Shown here one piece after another: positions 9,101-17,663 of a stretch of DNA of 64,000 nt (the first letter of the stretch is position 1; every line of letters begins with the position of its first letter). The translations under genes were made by a program, and so were the position numbers. This DNA comes from Clavibacter capsici (GTDB lineage: Bacteria; Actinomycetota; Actinomycetes; Actinomycetales; Microbacteriaceae), in the NCBI RefSeq assembly GCF_001280205.1, contig NZ_CP012573.1, forward strand, positions 62,001 to 126,000, in the 5' to 3' direction. The notes below the pieces were generated by a model. The model was not told where the DNA came from and made no database searches. It saw only the letters and a list, made by a program, of their open reading frames with translations.

Positions 9101-9539
9101 AGGTGCCGTACTGGTACTGGTCGAACTTGATGTCGAGGCCGCCGCTGGCCGGGATCGCGTTGTCGTAGACGACGCCGCCGACCGCGCTGGCGCGGTTGTC
9201 GGTGAGCTGGAGCGCACCCGGGGTGGAGCTCGCGGGCGGCGCCTGGGTGCGGGACCCGCAGACGCCCAGGGTGGAGCTGCCGCTCCCCGGCGCCGACGTG
9301 GCGCGCGTGAGGCAGGCGCTGCCGAGCGGCTTCCACGCGGGGTCGGCGACGCTCGTCCCGGTGAACGACTCGGTGATGAGCTGCGACGCCGCGGTCGCGG
9401 TCTGCGCGGGCAGGGTCACGAGGAGCGCGGCGCCGACGGCAGCGGCGACGAGCGCGGCGAGCCGGCGGATCCCGGGCCGGGAGCGGGCTCCGGCGACGTC
9501 CGGGCGCGGCTCGGCGGCATGGCGCGCACGCGTACCCAC
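6135..9539 (-). CDS. Large exoprotein: L-type lectin + DUF11-type repeats
   Basis: About 1134 residues. The start is probably GTG at 9539 (or 9542) behind a G-rich site; longer readings enter noncoding DNA. Order: Sec signal (about 30-50); legume-lectin-like domain with LDIKFDQYQYG, GADGIGFFLTDG and GGYLGVGLDAFGNFSN; four DUF11/DUF7507-like beta domains opening LTLVKQVD, LALTKSGAL, LTLTKGATL and MDLQKTATP; two cadherin-like Ig domains (VLANDG, PRANDTDVDGDA); and a C-terminal fibronectin-like domain ending in Cys. It has no LPXTG or membrane anchor, so it may be released or held by partners. It is first in the minus-strand surface block, 149 bases before the CalY-like gene. Carbohydrate binding is likely; its role in adhesion or matrix is inferred. 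Confidence 0.85.
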   Translation of the reverse strand: MGTRARHAAEPRPDVAGARSRPGIRRLAALVAAAVGAALLVTLPAQTATAASQLITESFTGTSVADPAWKPLGSACLTRATSAPGSGSSTLGVCGSRTQAPPASSTPGALQLTDNRASAVGGVVYDNAIPASGGLDIKFDQYQYGTSSGGADGIGFFLTDGSVPLTAAGPSGGSLGYAQTTTAPGVAGGYLGVGLDAFGNFSNPTEGRGTGCTTPSAGVGQRPNAIALRGPGQGLTGYCYLTGASPASSLRSTTTLSTPTADLGRTIRITVSPARLPVVTVYVGATAGASTASLTQVVQYTMTTPAPASYKLGYLASTGSFTDTHLIREVSVSSVNDLSQLTLVKQVDRTNPQPAAYAEGQTIPYQFVITNAGGLTLSGLTVNDPLVSSVSCPGSLLGTGLFLGGASVTCSGVHVVTPAEAVAGTLTNTATARAVNTVLFGVNSNSSSVTVPMVTPAPALALTKSGALTDSNGNGRADVGERIAYSFVARNAGNVSLRQVAVADPRVTGISPASVTLAPGASQTFTSTAYTVTQADVDAATPLVNTATVSGQTFAGVAAPTASSSTSTPVNGSAALTLTKGATLTGGSTPGATVAYTFSVRNTGTVPLTGVAVTDPLPGLSTLSYVWPGTAGTLGVGQTATATASYTVRQADVDAGQVANTATARGASSGGVVAQATASATVPLARTATMDLQKTATPGNVPAAGGVVTYAFRLQNTGTTSLTGVSIADPRAGVSALAYTWPGTAGALAPGQVVTASATYTVTAADVAAGSIVNTATATATAPTGVITRTATATVLAVPDPLPDAATTPQGVPVVIDVLANDGPAATGATLSRAQLAATPALVGGASGPAPASPTSGSATCVASGTERGRCTYRSAAGFTGVDVFDYALQSGAGTWNVRVTVTVTPLNRAPVARADRLVATVGGPDVTVDPRANDTDVDGDALAITVATPPAGLPGTLSCSAVLCTYRPPASGATGSFAVAYSITDRPAAPGSGATASSTLTVFLDPAPLAARGFTHRDDATLGASTGTWTSTTTVTSAAASCVAGRPVTAVAWTAVPGATDLLVERRVAGSTPGAWITVARLGGTATGFSDDRLGESRSYQWRVRPDLHRWVGVASAPSSAVAQPAAVSATGC

Positions 9540-9690
9540 CACCTCGACCACCCCCTGGAGATCGCGTCCCCGGAAGGGCGCGGAGAGGCCCCCCGGCCTC
9601 GCGTCGGCAACGCTAAATGCCCCGATCCACCGGGGAAAAGGGACCCAGTAGCGATCTAGGTGAACCAGTAGCCCCCGTCCCGCTCCTCCG

Positions 9691-9728
9691 GGCCCCCGGG
9701 CGGGGCACAACGCACGCGCCCGGGGGCC
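9691..9728. repeat. GC-rich inverted repeat between divergent genes
   Basis: Perfect 12-bp arms (GGCCCCCGGGCG at 9691-9702, complement at 9717-9728) with a 14-base loop. It lies in the 407-base gap between the divergent exoprotein and dnaK genes, upstream of the dnaK promoter, where no gene ends. It may insulate dnaK from transcription entering from the left, or terminate a short transcript. Confidence 0.5.
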
Positions 9729-9749
9729 TCGGCGGGCCCCGGATCCTGT

Positions 9750-9774
9750 GAGTTGAGCCGACATCGCTCAACTC
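9750..9774 (+). promoter_or_regulatory. HAIR element 1 (HspR operator) upstream of dnaK
   Basis: GAGTTGAG-N9-CTCAACTC, a perfect inverted repeat containing the HspR-associated core TTGAG-N9-CTCAA. It is 14 bases upstream of the -35 box. HspR, encoded last in the operon, is known in actinobacteria to bind such repeats together with DnaK and repress the operon. Confidence 0.85.
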
Positions 9775-9787
9775 CGGCGTCCTCGAC

Positions 9788-9815
9788 TTGACGCTCGGCG
9801 ACGCGTGGGTAGAGT
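9788..9815 (+). promoter_or_regulatory. dnaK promoter
   Basis: A -35 box TTGACG (9788-9793) and a -10 box TAGAGT (9810-9815) separated by 16 bases. It lies between the two HAIR elements, and the second overlaps the -10 end and the start point, which fits repression by HspR. The leader to the dnaK ATG is about 125 bases. Confidence 0.7.
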
Positions 9816-9833
9816 TGAGTCATCGCGGCTCAA
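9815..9833 (+). promoter_or_regulatory. HAIR element 2 (HspR operator)
   Basis: TTGAG-N9-CTCAA (9815-9833), extended by G on the right arm as in the consensus CTTGAGT-N7-ACTCAAG. Its centre is 62 bases from the first element. It covers the end of the -10 box and the expected transcription start. Confidence 0.85.
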
Positions 9834-9946
9834 GTAGCACGCCGCTGACGAAGCGGCACCGCGAGCGAGACTCCGCGGGACACCCGCGTCACCACACGAA
9901 GCGACCCCGTGATCCGGGGCCTGCGGCAACAGAAGGAGAACACCCC

Positions 9947-11814
<1,868 letters not shown>

Positions 11815-11818
<4 letters not shown>

Positions 11819-12468
11819 CCGAGGACACCGCGAACGGCGAGGGCCGCGTGCCCGAGGACGAGGGAGCCGAGCAGTCGGCCCCCGCGTCCCCGGCCGGGCC
11901 TGACGCCACGGCGGACCAGGCGGCTGACGCGGCCTCCGTCCCCGGCGAGGACGGCGCGTTCGTCGAGGCCGAGGGCCCCGACGTCGAGACGACCGACCCC
12001 ATGGACGAGGAGCTGCAGGACCTCATCGAGAAGACCCGGAACGAGCCCGTCGAGGGCGACTCCGAGCACCTCGCGGACCTGAAGCGCGTCACCGCCGAGT
12101 ACGCCAACTACCGCAAGCGCACCGAGGCCAACCGCGAGATCGAGCGCCAGCGCGCGGTCGGCGACGTGGTCAAGGGCATACTCCCGGTGCTCGACGACCT
12201 CGACCGCGCCGAGAAGCACGGCGACCTCGCGGAGGGTGGACCGCTCACCGCGATCGTCGCCAAGCTGCGCACGAACGTGGAGCGCATCGGGCTGGTCAAG
12301 GTCGGCGCCGTCGGCGACGCCTTCGACCCGCAGGTGCACGAGGCGATCTTCCAGAAGCCGAACCCCGAGGTCCAGGTGGACACCGTGGCGGACGTCGTCG
12401 AGAGTGGCTACTACATCGGCGAGACGCTGCTGCGGGCCGCGAAGGTCGTCGTCGACAAGCCGGAGTAG
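11815..12468 (+). CDS. grpE: Nucleotide exchange factor GrpE
   Basis: 217 residues. The first 65 or so are an acidic, disordered extension; the long helix (about 65-130, [19 protein letters not shown]) makes the dimer stalk. The C-terminal beta domain has the family signature [12 protein letters not shown]...[23 protein letters not shown]. It releases ADP from DnaK. The ATG overlaps the dnaK stop (ATGA), so synthesis is coupled. Confidence 0.97.
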
Positions 12469-12504
12469 CGCCATCAACCGCAGCATCGATCCGGCTGCAC
12501 CCAC

Positions 12505-12544
12505 CCCGGTCCGGGCGTCCGCACGCGCGGGCGCCCGGACCGGG
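12505..12544 (+). repeat. Hairpin between grpE and dnaJ
   Basis: An 18-bp inverted repeat with one G/T mismatch (12505-12522 against 12527-12544) and a 4-base loop, placed in the only non-overlapping gap of the first three operon genes, 44 bases before the dnaJ ATG. It could be a leaky terminator, a processing site or an mRNA stabiliser that sets the grpE:dnaJ ratio. Confidence 0.6.
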
Positions 12545-12588
12545 TCGTGCGGCCCCCACCACGAGACGAAGAAGAAGGGAGGCGTCTG

Positions 12589-13599
12589 ATGGCCAGCCAG
12601 GACTGGTTCGACAAGGACTTCTACAAGGTCCTCGGAGTGTCCAAGGACGTCTCGGAGGCCGACCTGAAGAAGGCCTACCGCAAGCTCGCCCGGCAGTACC
12701 ACCCGGACAGCAACCCGGATCCGTCGGCGGAGGCGCGCTTCAAGGAGATCAGCGAGGCCAACGCCGTGCTGTCCGACAAGGAGCAGCGCCGCGAGTACGA
12801 CCAGATGCGCGCGATGGGATCCGGGGCCCGCTTCAGCGCCCCCGGCGCCGGCGCGCAGGGCGGCGGGTTCGAGGACGTGTTCGGCGGCATGTTCGGCCAG
12901 CAGGCCGGCGGCCGCGGGCGTCGCGCCGGGTTCGGATCCGGCCAGCCGCAGTACAGCCAGGGCGGGTTCGAGGACATCCTCGGCGGCATGTTCGGCAACG
13001 GCGGCTTCGGCCAGTCGACCGGCGGTTACCGGGGCTACGGCGCTCCCACCAAGGGGCGCGACGTCACGGCGTCCACCACGATCGACTTCCTCACCGCGGT
13101 GCAGGGCGACGTCGTGCGCCTGCAGGACTCCGACGGCCGCCCCCTCACGGTGCGCGTGCCGGCCGGGGTCTCGGACGGGCAGAAGATCCGCCTCTCCGGC
13201 AAGGGCGAGCCGTCCGGTGACGGCGGCGCGTCCGGGGACATCATCCTCACCGTGCACGTGCGCCCGCACCCCGTGTTCGAGCGCGACGGGCTGAACCTCC
13301 GGGTCAACGTGCCCGTCACGTTCCCCGAGGCTGCGCTCGGCGCGACCATCGAGGTGCCCACGCTCGGCGGCGACCCGGTGCGGCTGAAGGTCTCGCCCGG
13401 CACGTCGAGCGGCAAGGTGCTCCGCGTCAAGGGCCGCGGCGTCACGACCGCGAAGGGCACGGGCGACCTGCTCGCGCGCATCGAGGTCGCGGTGCCGTCC
13501 CGCCTCACCGACGCGCAGCGCGTGGCGCTCGACGCGTTCGCGAGCTCGGGACCCGCCGAGGACCCGCGTCGCGAGCTCATCGAGCGGGCCAGGAGCTGA
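12589..13599 (+). CDS. dnaJ: DnaJ-family co-chaperone without zinc finger
   Basis: 336 residues. The ATG follows GAAGGGAGG. J domain 9-75 with the HPD triad (RQYHPDSNP). Residues 80-150 are a G/F-rich region with two GGFED(V/I)(F/L)GGMFG repeats. The C-terminal part is the two-lobed client-binding domain (GRDVTASTTIDFLTAVQG to the end). There are no cysteines at all, so the CxxCxGxG zinc-finger modules of classical DnaJ are missing. By architecture it is a class II, CbpA-like protein, although it occupies the dnaJ position of the operon. Confidence 0.93.
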   Translation: MASQDWFDKDFYKVLGVSKDVSEADLKKAYRKLARQYHPDSNPDPSAEARFKEISEANAVLSDKEQRREYDQMRAMGSGARFSAPGAGAQGGGFEDVFGGMFGQQAGGRGRRAGFGSGQPQYSQGGFEDILGGMFGNGGFGQSTGGYRGYGAPTKGRDVTASTTIDFLTAVQGDVVRLQDSDGRPLTVRVPAGVSDGQKIRLSGKGEPSGDGGASGDIILTVHVRPHPVFERDGLNLRVNVPVTFPEAALGATIEVPTLGGDPVRLKVSPGTSSGKVLRVKGRGVTTAKGTGDLLARIEVAVPSRLTDAQRVALDAFASSGPAEDPRRELIERARS

Positions 13600-13600
13600 C

Positions 13601-14074
13601 GTGGACCCCCGCGACACGATGGACGAGGACGCCCCCGTCTTCGTCATCTCCGTGGCGGCCGAGCTGTCGGGCATGCACCCGCAGACGCTCCGGCAGTACG
13701 ACCGCCTCGGGCTCGTGTCGCCCACCCGCACGGCCGGGCGCTCCCGCCGCTACTCGATGCGCGACATCGTGCAGCTGCGGGAGGTCGCCCGGCTGGGCGC
13801 GGAGGGCGTGAGCCTCGAGGGCATCGCGCGGATCCTCGAGCTCGAGAACCAGGTGTCCGAGCTCCGCGGGCGCGTGCGGCAGCTCGAGTCGGCCCTCGCC
13901 GACGAGCTGCTCTCCCGACCCGGCCGCCGCGTGTTCGCGGCCCGCGGTGACGGCGACGTGGTGTCGCTGCGCGCGGGCGTGCGGCCGTCCCGGCCGACCG
14001 AGGTCGTGCTGTACCGCGCGGCGCTCACCATGCCGGACGGCGAGGCCGACCGCGGCGGGCGCGGCGCGCGGTGA
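13601..14074 (+). CDS. hspR: HspR heat-shock repressor (MerR family)
   Basis: 157 residues from a GTG start preceded by AGGAG. The MerR-type winged helix at about residues 13-80 contains the HspR hallmark MHPQTLRQYDRLGLVSPTRT, GRSRRYSMRDIVQLREV and EGVSLEGIARIL. A short coiled coil follows (ENQVSELRGRVRQLESAL). It represses the dnaK operon by binding the two HAIR repeats at 9750-9833, with DnaK as co-repressor, making a feedback loop. It starts one base after the dnaJ stop. Confidence 0.96.
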   Translation: MDPRDTMDEDAPVFVISVAAELSGMHPQTLRQYDRLGLVSPTRTAGRSRRYSMRDIVQLREVARLGAEGVSLEGIARILELENQVSELRGRVRQLESALADELLSRPGRRVFAARGDGDVVSLRAGVRPSRPTEVVLYRAALTMPDGEADRGGRGAR

Positions 14075-15273
14075 GCGACGCCCCCGACACCGCCGACGAC
14101 CTCCTCGACCTGGGCGCGCTCCGACGCCGGCCCGACGTCGAGGCCGAGAACCTCTTCGCGGTCGACGCGGCCGACCGCCTGCTCCTCGACGAGCTCGTCG
14201 CGCTGCTCGCCGCGGAGGCCGCCGCCGGCCGCCCCGTGCGGCCCGAGGAGCTCGTCGTGATCGGCGACGCCTACGGCGCGCTCGCCCTGGGCGCGGCCGC
14301 CGCGCTCCGTCGTGCCGGGGCCGTGGATCCGCTCCGCCTCCGCGTGCACCAGGACGCGCTCGCGTCCGAGACGGCGCTCGACCTCAACGCCGAGCTCGTC
14401 GGCGAGACGGCGGAGATCGCCCACCTCGGGCTCGACGACGCCCTCGCCGACGGCGCCCGAGTGGTGCTGGCGCGCCTGCCGCGCAGCCTCGACGCCCTCG
14501 ACGAGTGGGCCGGCGTGGTCGCGCGGGCCGCCGCCGACGAGGTGACCGTGCTCGCCGGCGGCCGGATCAAGCACATGACGCCCGCCATGACGGACGTCCT
14601 CCGGCGGCGCTTCGCCGACGTCCACGCGACGCTCGCGCGGCAGAAGTCGCGGATCCTCGTGGCCCGCGGACCCGCCAGGGACGCCGCCGTGGACGGGTAC
14701 CCGCGCCGCGAGTCCCACCCCGACCTCGGCCTCGAGGTGCGCGCGCACGGCGCCGCCTTCGCGGGCTCCAAGGTCGACATCGGCACGCGCTTCCTCCTCT
14801 CCTTCCTGCCGGACCTGCCCGCCGACACCCGTGTCGCGGTCGACCTGGGCTGCGGCACCGGCGTCATCGCGTCCGCCGTCGCGCTCGCCCGGCCGGACCT
14901 GCGCGTCGTCGCGACCGACCAGTCGTGGGCGGCCGTCGACTCGGCGCGCGCGACCGTCGCCGCGAACGGGGTCGCGGAGCGGGTGACCGTGGTGCGCGAC
15001 GACGCGGGATCCACGGTGCCCGACGGATCCGCCGACCTCGTGCTCCTCAACCCGCCGTTCCACACCGGGGCCACCGTGCACGCGGGCCTCGCGCCGCGCC
15101 TGTTCGCCGCGGCCGCGCGCATGCTCCGCCCGGGCGGCCAGCTCTGGACCGTCTACAACAGCCCGCTCGGCTACCGGCCGCAGCTGACCCGCATCGTGGG
15201 CCCCACGCGGGAGGCGGGTCGGAACGCGAAGTTCACGGTCGCCGTCTCGACGACGCCGGACCCCCGGGCCTAG
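14071..15273 (+). CDS. RlmG/RsmC-type rRNA guanine-N2 methyltransferase
   Basis: 400 residues, GTG start overlapping the hspR stop. As in RlmG/RsmC there are two Rossmann-like halves. The N-terminal one (about 55-210) is degenerate; the C-terminal one (about 240-395) is catalytic with the SAM site VAVDLGCGTGVIAS and the base-flipping motif VLLNPPFHTG. Members methylate G in 16S or 23S rRNA; which base is modified here cannot be told. Coupling to the heat-shock operon suggests co-transcription. Confidence 0.85.
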   Translation: MSDAPDTADDLLDLGALRRRPDVEAENLFAVDAADRLLLDELVALLAAEAAAGRPVRPEELVVIGDAYGALALGAAAALRRAGAVDPLRLRVHQDALASETALDLNAELVGETAEIAHLGLDDALADGARVVLARLPRSLDALDEWAGVVARAAADEVTVLAGGRIKHMTPAMTDVLRRRFADVHATLARQKSRILVARGPARDAAVDGYPRRESHPDLGLEVRAHGAAFAGSKVDIGTRFLLSFLPDLPADTRVAVDLGCGTGVIASAVALARPDLRVVATDQSWAAVDSARATVAANGVAERVTVVRDDAGSTVPDGSADLVLLNPPFHTGATVHAGLAPRLFAAAARMLRPGGQLWTVYNSPLGYRPQLTRIVGPTREAGRNAKFTVAVSTTPDPRA

Positions 15274-15325
15274 CCTCGGGACCACCGCGGCCGCCCGAGC
15301 CGCGCCCGCTCACCGAGGAGCCGCC

Positions 15326-15766
15326 ATGCCCACCTTCCGCACCCGCGTCCTGCAGGCCCGCGTCAACGCGACCGGCCTCCCGGTGCCCCCGGAGGCCCTC
15401 GCGGAGCTGGGGGCGGGGAAGCGCCCCGCCGTCGTCGTCACCGTCGCGGGCCACACGTACCGCACGAGCGTCGGCGCGATGGGCGGGCAGGCCCTGATCC
15501 CGCTCAGCGCCGCGCATCGCGCCGCGTCGGGCGTCGCCGCCGACGACGAGGTGGAGGTGACCATCGTGCTCGACGAGCAGCCCCGTGAGGCCGTGATCCC
15601 GGACGAGGTCGCGGCCGCGTTCGCCGCGGAGCCCGCGCTCGCGGAGGCGTTCCGCGCGCTCTCGTCGAGCCGGCAGCGCGCCCTCGTGGATCCGATCGGC
15701 GAGGCCAAGACGGACGAGACCCGCCAGCGCCGCGTCGAGAAGGCGCTCGCGGCGCTGCGCGGCTGA
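15326..15766 (+). CDS. DUF1905 / YdeI-OmpD-associated family protein
   Basis: 146 residues. The N-terminal half is a DUF1905 barrel (FRTRVLQARVNATGLPVPPEALAELGAGKRPAVVVTVAGHTYRTSV). The C-terminal half is the YdeI-like helical segment (PREAVIPDEVAAAFAAEPALAEAFRALSSSRQRALVDPIGEAKTDETRQRRVEKAL). Proteins of this family are small and cytosolic; YdeI was linked to bacteriocin protection but the biochemical role is not known. Plus strand, 52 bases after the methyltransferase. Confidence 0.85.
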   Translation: MPTFRTRVLQARVNATGLPVPPEALAELGAGKRPAVVVTVAGHTYRTSVGAMGGQALIPLSAAHRAASGVAADDEVEVTIVLDEQPREAVIPDEVAAAFAAEPALAEAFRALSSSRQRALVDPIGEAKTDETRQRRVEKALAALRG

Positions 15767-15789
15767 CCCGACGACGGCCGGGCCGCGCG

Positions 15790-16026
15790 TCACGACGTCG
15801 GCGGATCCAGCACCAGCAGGTCGCCGACCTCGCACTCGAGCGCGCGGCAGACCGCCACGAGCGTCGAGTAGCGGATCGCCCGGGCCCGGTCGTTCTTCAG
15901 CACCGACAGGTTCACCTGGCTCACCCCCACGATCGCGCTCAGCCGGGTGAGCGTCATGCCCCGGGCGGCCAGCAGCTCGTCGAGCCGGCAGTGCACCCCG
16001 GTGGGGCCGTCGTCGTCGCCGGCCAT
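15790..16026 (-). CDS. XRE-family transcriptional regulator, YozG-like
   Basis: 78 residues, nearly all of it one helix-turn-helix (about 12-70): LDELLAARGMTLTRLSAIVGVSQVNLSVLKNDRARAIRYSTLVAVCRALECEVGDLL. Such minimal Cro/CI-type regulators are regularly paired with DUF2975 membrane proteins. Here the ATG overlaps the stop of the DUF2975 gene upstream (ATGA). It probably controls its own operon; a target site was not identified. Confidence 0.85.
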   Translation of the reverse strand: MAGDDDGPTGVHCRLDELLAARGMTLTRLSAIVGVSQVNLSVLKNDRARAIRYSTLVAVCRALECEVGDLLVLDPPTS

Positions 16027-16664
16027 CAGACCAGCCCGCGGGTGTCGCGCTGCAGGCGCTCGCCGTGCTCGACGACGAGGCCCACGATCATCAGGGCGAA
16101 GCCGAGCGCGATGGTGGACAGGTCGACCTCCGCGACCGCGGGCCAGAATCCGTCGAGCCCCGCGGCCGGGTCGTTGAGCGCCTCGCCGACCATCCACGCC
16201 ACGCCCGTGCGGACGCCGAGGGAGAGCAGCGCCGCGATCATCACCGTGCCGCCCGCGAGCGTGACCACGAGGCTGAGGCGTCGGGCGAGCGGATCCGGCC
16301 GGAGCAGCCGACGGGCGATGATCGCGACGGTGCCCGCGAGCGCGACGCCGACCGCGGCGTCGAGCGCGATGCGGATCACGTGCATGACGACGATGCCGCC
16401 CGGCAGCTCGCCCACCGCCACCTCGGCCGTCCGGTAGGCGCCGGAGCGCAGCTCGGCCGGCCCGGCGTCGGCCTCGGCCGGCAGGGATCCGCGCATCTCG
16501 AGGGACGTCCGCACGACGCCCGTGCGGATGGTCTCGACGGCGCTGAGCACGGCAGCCGCGGTGACCAGGAGTGCGACGACCGCGGCGAGGACGAGGGCGG
16601 CCCGGAGGATCCCGCGGGTGACGCGCGTGGAGCCGCCGGTTCCGGCGAGGGGTGCGGTGCTCAT
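16026..16664 (-). CDS. DUF2975 membrane protein
   Basis: 212 residues with four clear hydrophobic segments (about 20-42, 95-117, 130-152 and 178-198). The arrangement is that of the DUF2975 family found next to YozG-like regulators. The Arg-rich loop after the second helix suggests that side is cytosolic. Function unknown; the constant pairing hints that the membrane protein senses something and the small XRE protein responds. Confidence 0.8.
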   Translation of the reverse strand: MSTAPLAGTGGSTRVTRGILRAALVLAAVVALLVTAAAVLSAVETIRTGVVRTSLEMRGSLPAEADAGPAELRSGAYRTAEVAVGELPGGIVVMHVIRIALDAAVGVALAGTVAIIARRLLRPDPLARRLSLVVTLAGGTVMIAALLSLGVRTGVAWMVGEALNDPAAGLDGFWPAVAEVDLSTIALGFALMIVGLVVEHGERLQRDTRGLV

Positions 16665-16745
16665 GCTGACGTCCTATCGATGATCGTTACAACGAATGTC
16701 GATATGTTCGCACGCGGCCGGGCTCCGTGTCGAGGGCCGTGCCGA

Positions 16746-17165
16746 TCACGCCGGGTGGGTGCGGAACCACTCCAGGAGCCAGCGGGCGCGCGACGGGGCG
16801 TCGGGTCGGGCGGCCGCGGACGCCGGCTTGTCGAGGAAGTCGTCGTAGCCGTGGAGCTCGCGGACGGTCGCGTCGTCGACCGTGCGGAAGCCCATCGACC
16901 AGCCCGGGAACTGGCGCGCGGGGATCTGCTCGTCGAGCAGCAGCCGGACGTCGGTGTGGCGGTCGTCCGCCGCGATGGTCGCGAAGACGGCCTCCACCGC
17001 GTCGTCCGGGCCCTCGAGCACCTGCATGAAGCGGCCGTCGCGATGCAGCAGGAGGCCGCTCAGACCGGTCCTGTCGTTGTTCCGGACGCACTGGCGGAGC
17101 AGGTCCGCGAGGTCGTCGTCGGTCAGGTGCCGCGTGGCGGTGCTCGTGTAGACGGTCGTGCGCAT
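16746..17165 (-). CDS. BLUF-domain blue-light sensor
   Basis: 139 residues, essentially one BLUF domain with a short C-terminal extension. The flavin photocycle residues are all present: Tyr6 (VYTSTA), Asn30 (RNNDRTGLSGLLL), Gln48 (RFMQVLEGP) and the Trp89/Met91 pair (FPGWSMGF). FAD-binding BLUF proteins signal blue light by hydrogen-bond changes around Tyr, Gln and flavin. There is no output domain, so it must act through a partner protein, as other short BLUF proteins do. Monocistronic; no obvious partner lies beside it. Confidence 0.95.
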   Translation of the reverse strand: MRTTVYTSTATRHLTDDDLADLLRQCVRNNDRTGLSGLLLHRDGRFMQVLEGPDDAVEAVFATIAADDRHTDVRLLLDEQIPARQFPGWSMGFRTVDDATVRELHGYDDFLDKPASAAARPDAPSRARWLLEWFRTHPA

Positions 17166-17600
17166 GGTGGGTCCCCCTCAGGCCGTCCTCCCATCTTCGC
17201 GCGTCGCGGCCCGCTTCGGGAGGGGCGGGGCCTGCGCGGCCTCGGGTCGGACAGGCGCGGACGCGGGTGCGGGCGAAGGGAGGGCAAGAGCCCGGCGCGC
17301 TCGCGGGTACGGTGCGCGCCGGGCTCCTGCTGCTGCCGCGTCCGTTCGGGTCGGTCCGCGGAGGGATCTGATGAGCTGCCCCGCTTGGCGGGGGGATGCG
17401 GCGGGGCGCTCCTCGGGTATCCATTCGCACGGCGGCATCGGGGGAATCCGCTGTGCTGCGAAGCACTCTACGACGTCTGTCCTCATTTTGGGGGACCGAT
17501 CACGCGAGAGGTCGGGATCCGAGGGCGGCGGAGGGGCGACTGCCGCGTGCTGGTGCGGATCCGGGGCGATCGGGGTGCATCCGGTGGATCCCCGGACACG
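17166..17600. other. Noncoding gap between BLUF and SulP genes
   Basis: No convincing gene. The region holds a strong hairpin (17288-17326), a small CCCCGC-TTG-GCGGGG hairpin at 17379-17393, a GTGCT-GCGA-AGCAC hairpin at 17453-17466 and a locally AT-richer stretch around 17460-17500. It carries the promoter region of the BLUF gene and the 3' end of the SulP transcript. Open frames here lack codon bias and start sites. Confidence 0.5.
17288..17326. terminator. Probable terminator hairpin
   Basis: Perfect 13-bp arms GAGCCCGGCGCGC (17288-17300) and its complement (17314-17326) with a 13-base loop. It is 338 bases past the SulP stop on the minus strand and upstream of the BLUF start at 17165, so it probably separates the two transcription units. 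Confidence 0.55.
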
Positions 17601-17660
17601 TCGCTCCGCGGACATCCGCGGCCATCCGCGGACGTCCGCGGACGTCCGCGGGGTGCCGCG
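17601..17660. repeat. 10-bp tandem repeats past the SulP stop
   Basis: Six decamer units ending in CCGCG (consensus GACGTCCGCG on the plus strand, the two outer units degenerate) run from 17601 to 17660, three bases from the SulP stop codon at 17664-17666. They look like slippage-generated repeats in the 3' untranslated region. Confidence 0.7.
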
Positions 17661-17663
17661 GCG

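Noticed and set aside
17178-17615. Possible minus-strand gene downstream of SulP
   Set aside because: Pro/Arg/Ala-rich low-complexity translation, no ribosome site, and it contains hairpins and decamer repeats; best read as noncoding.
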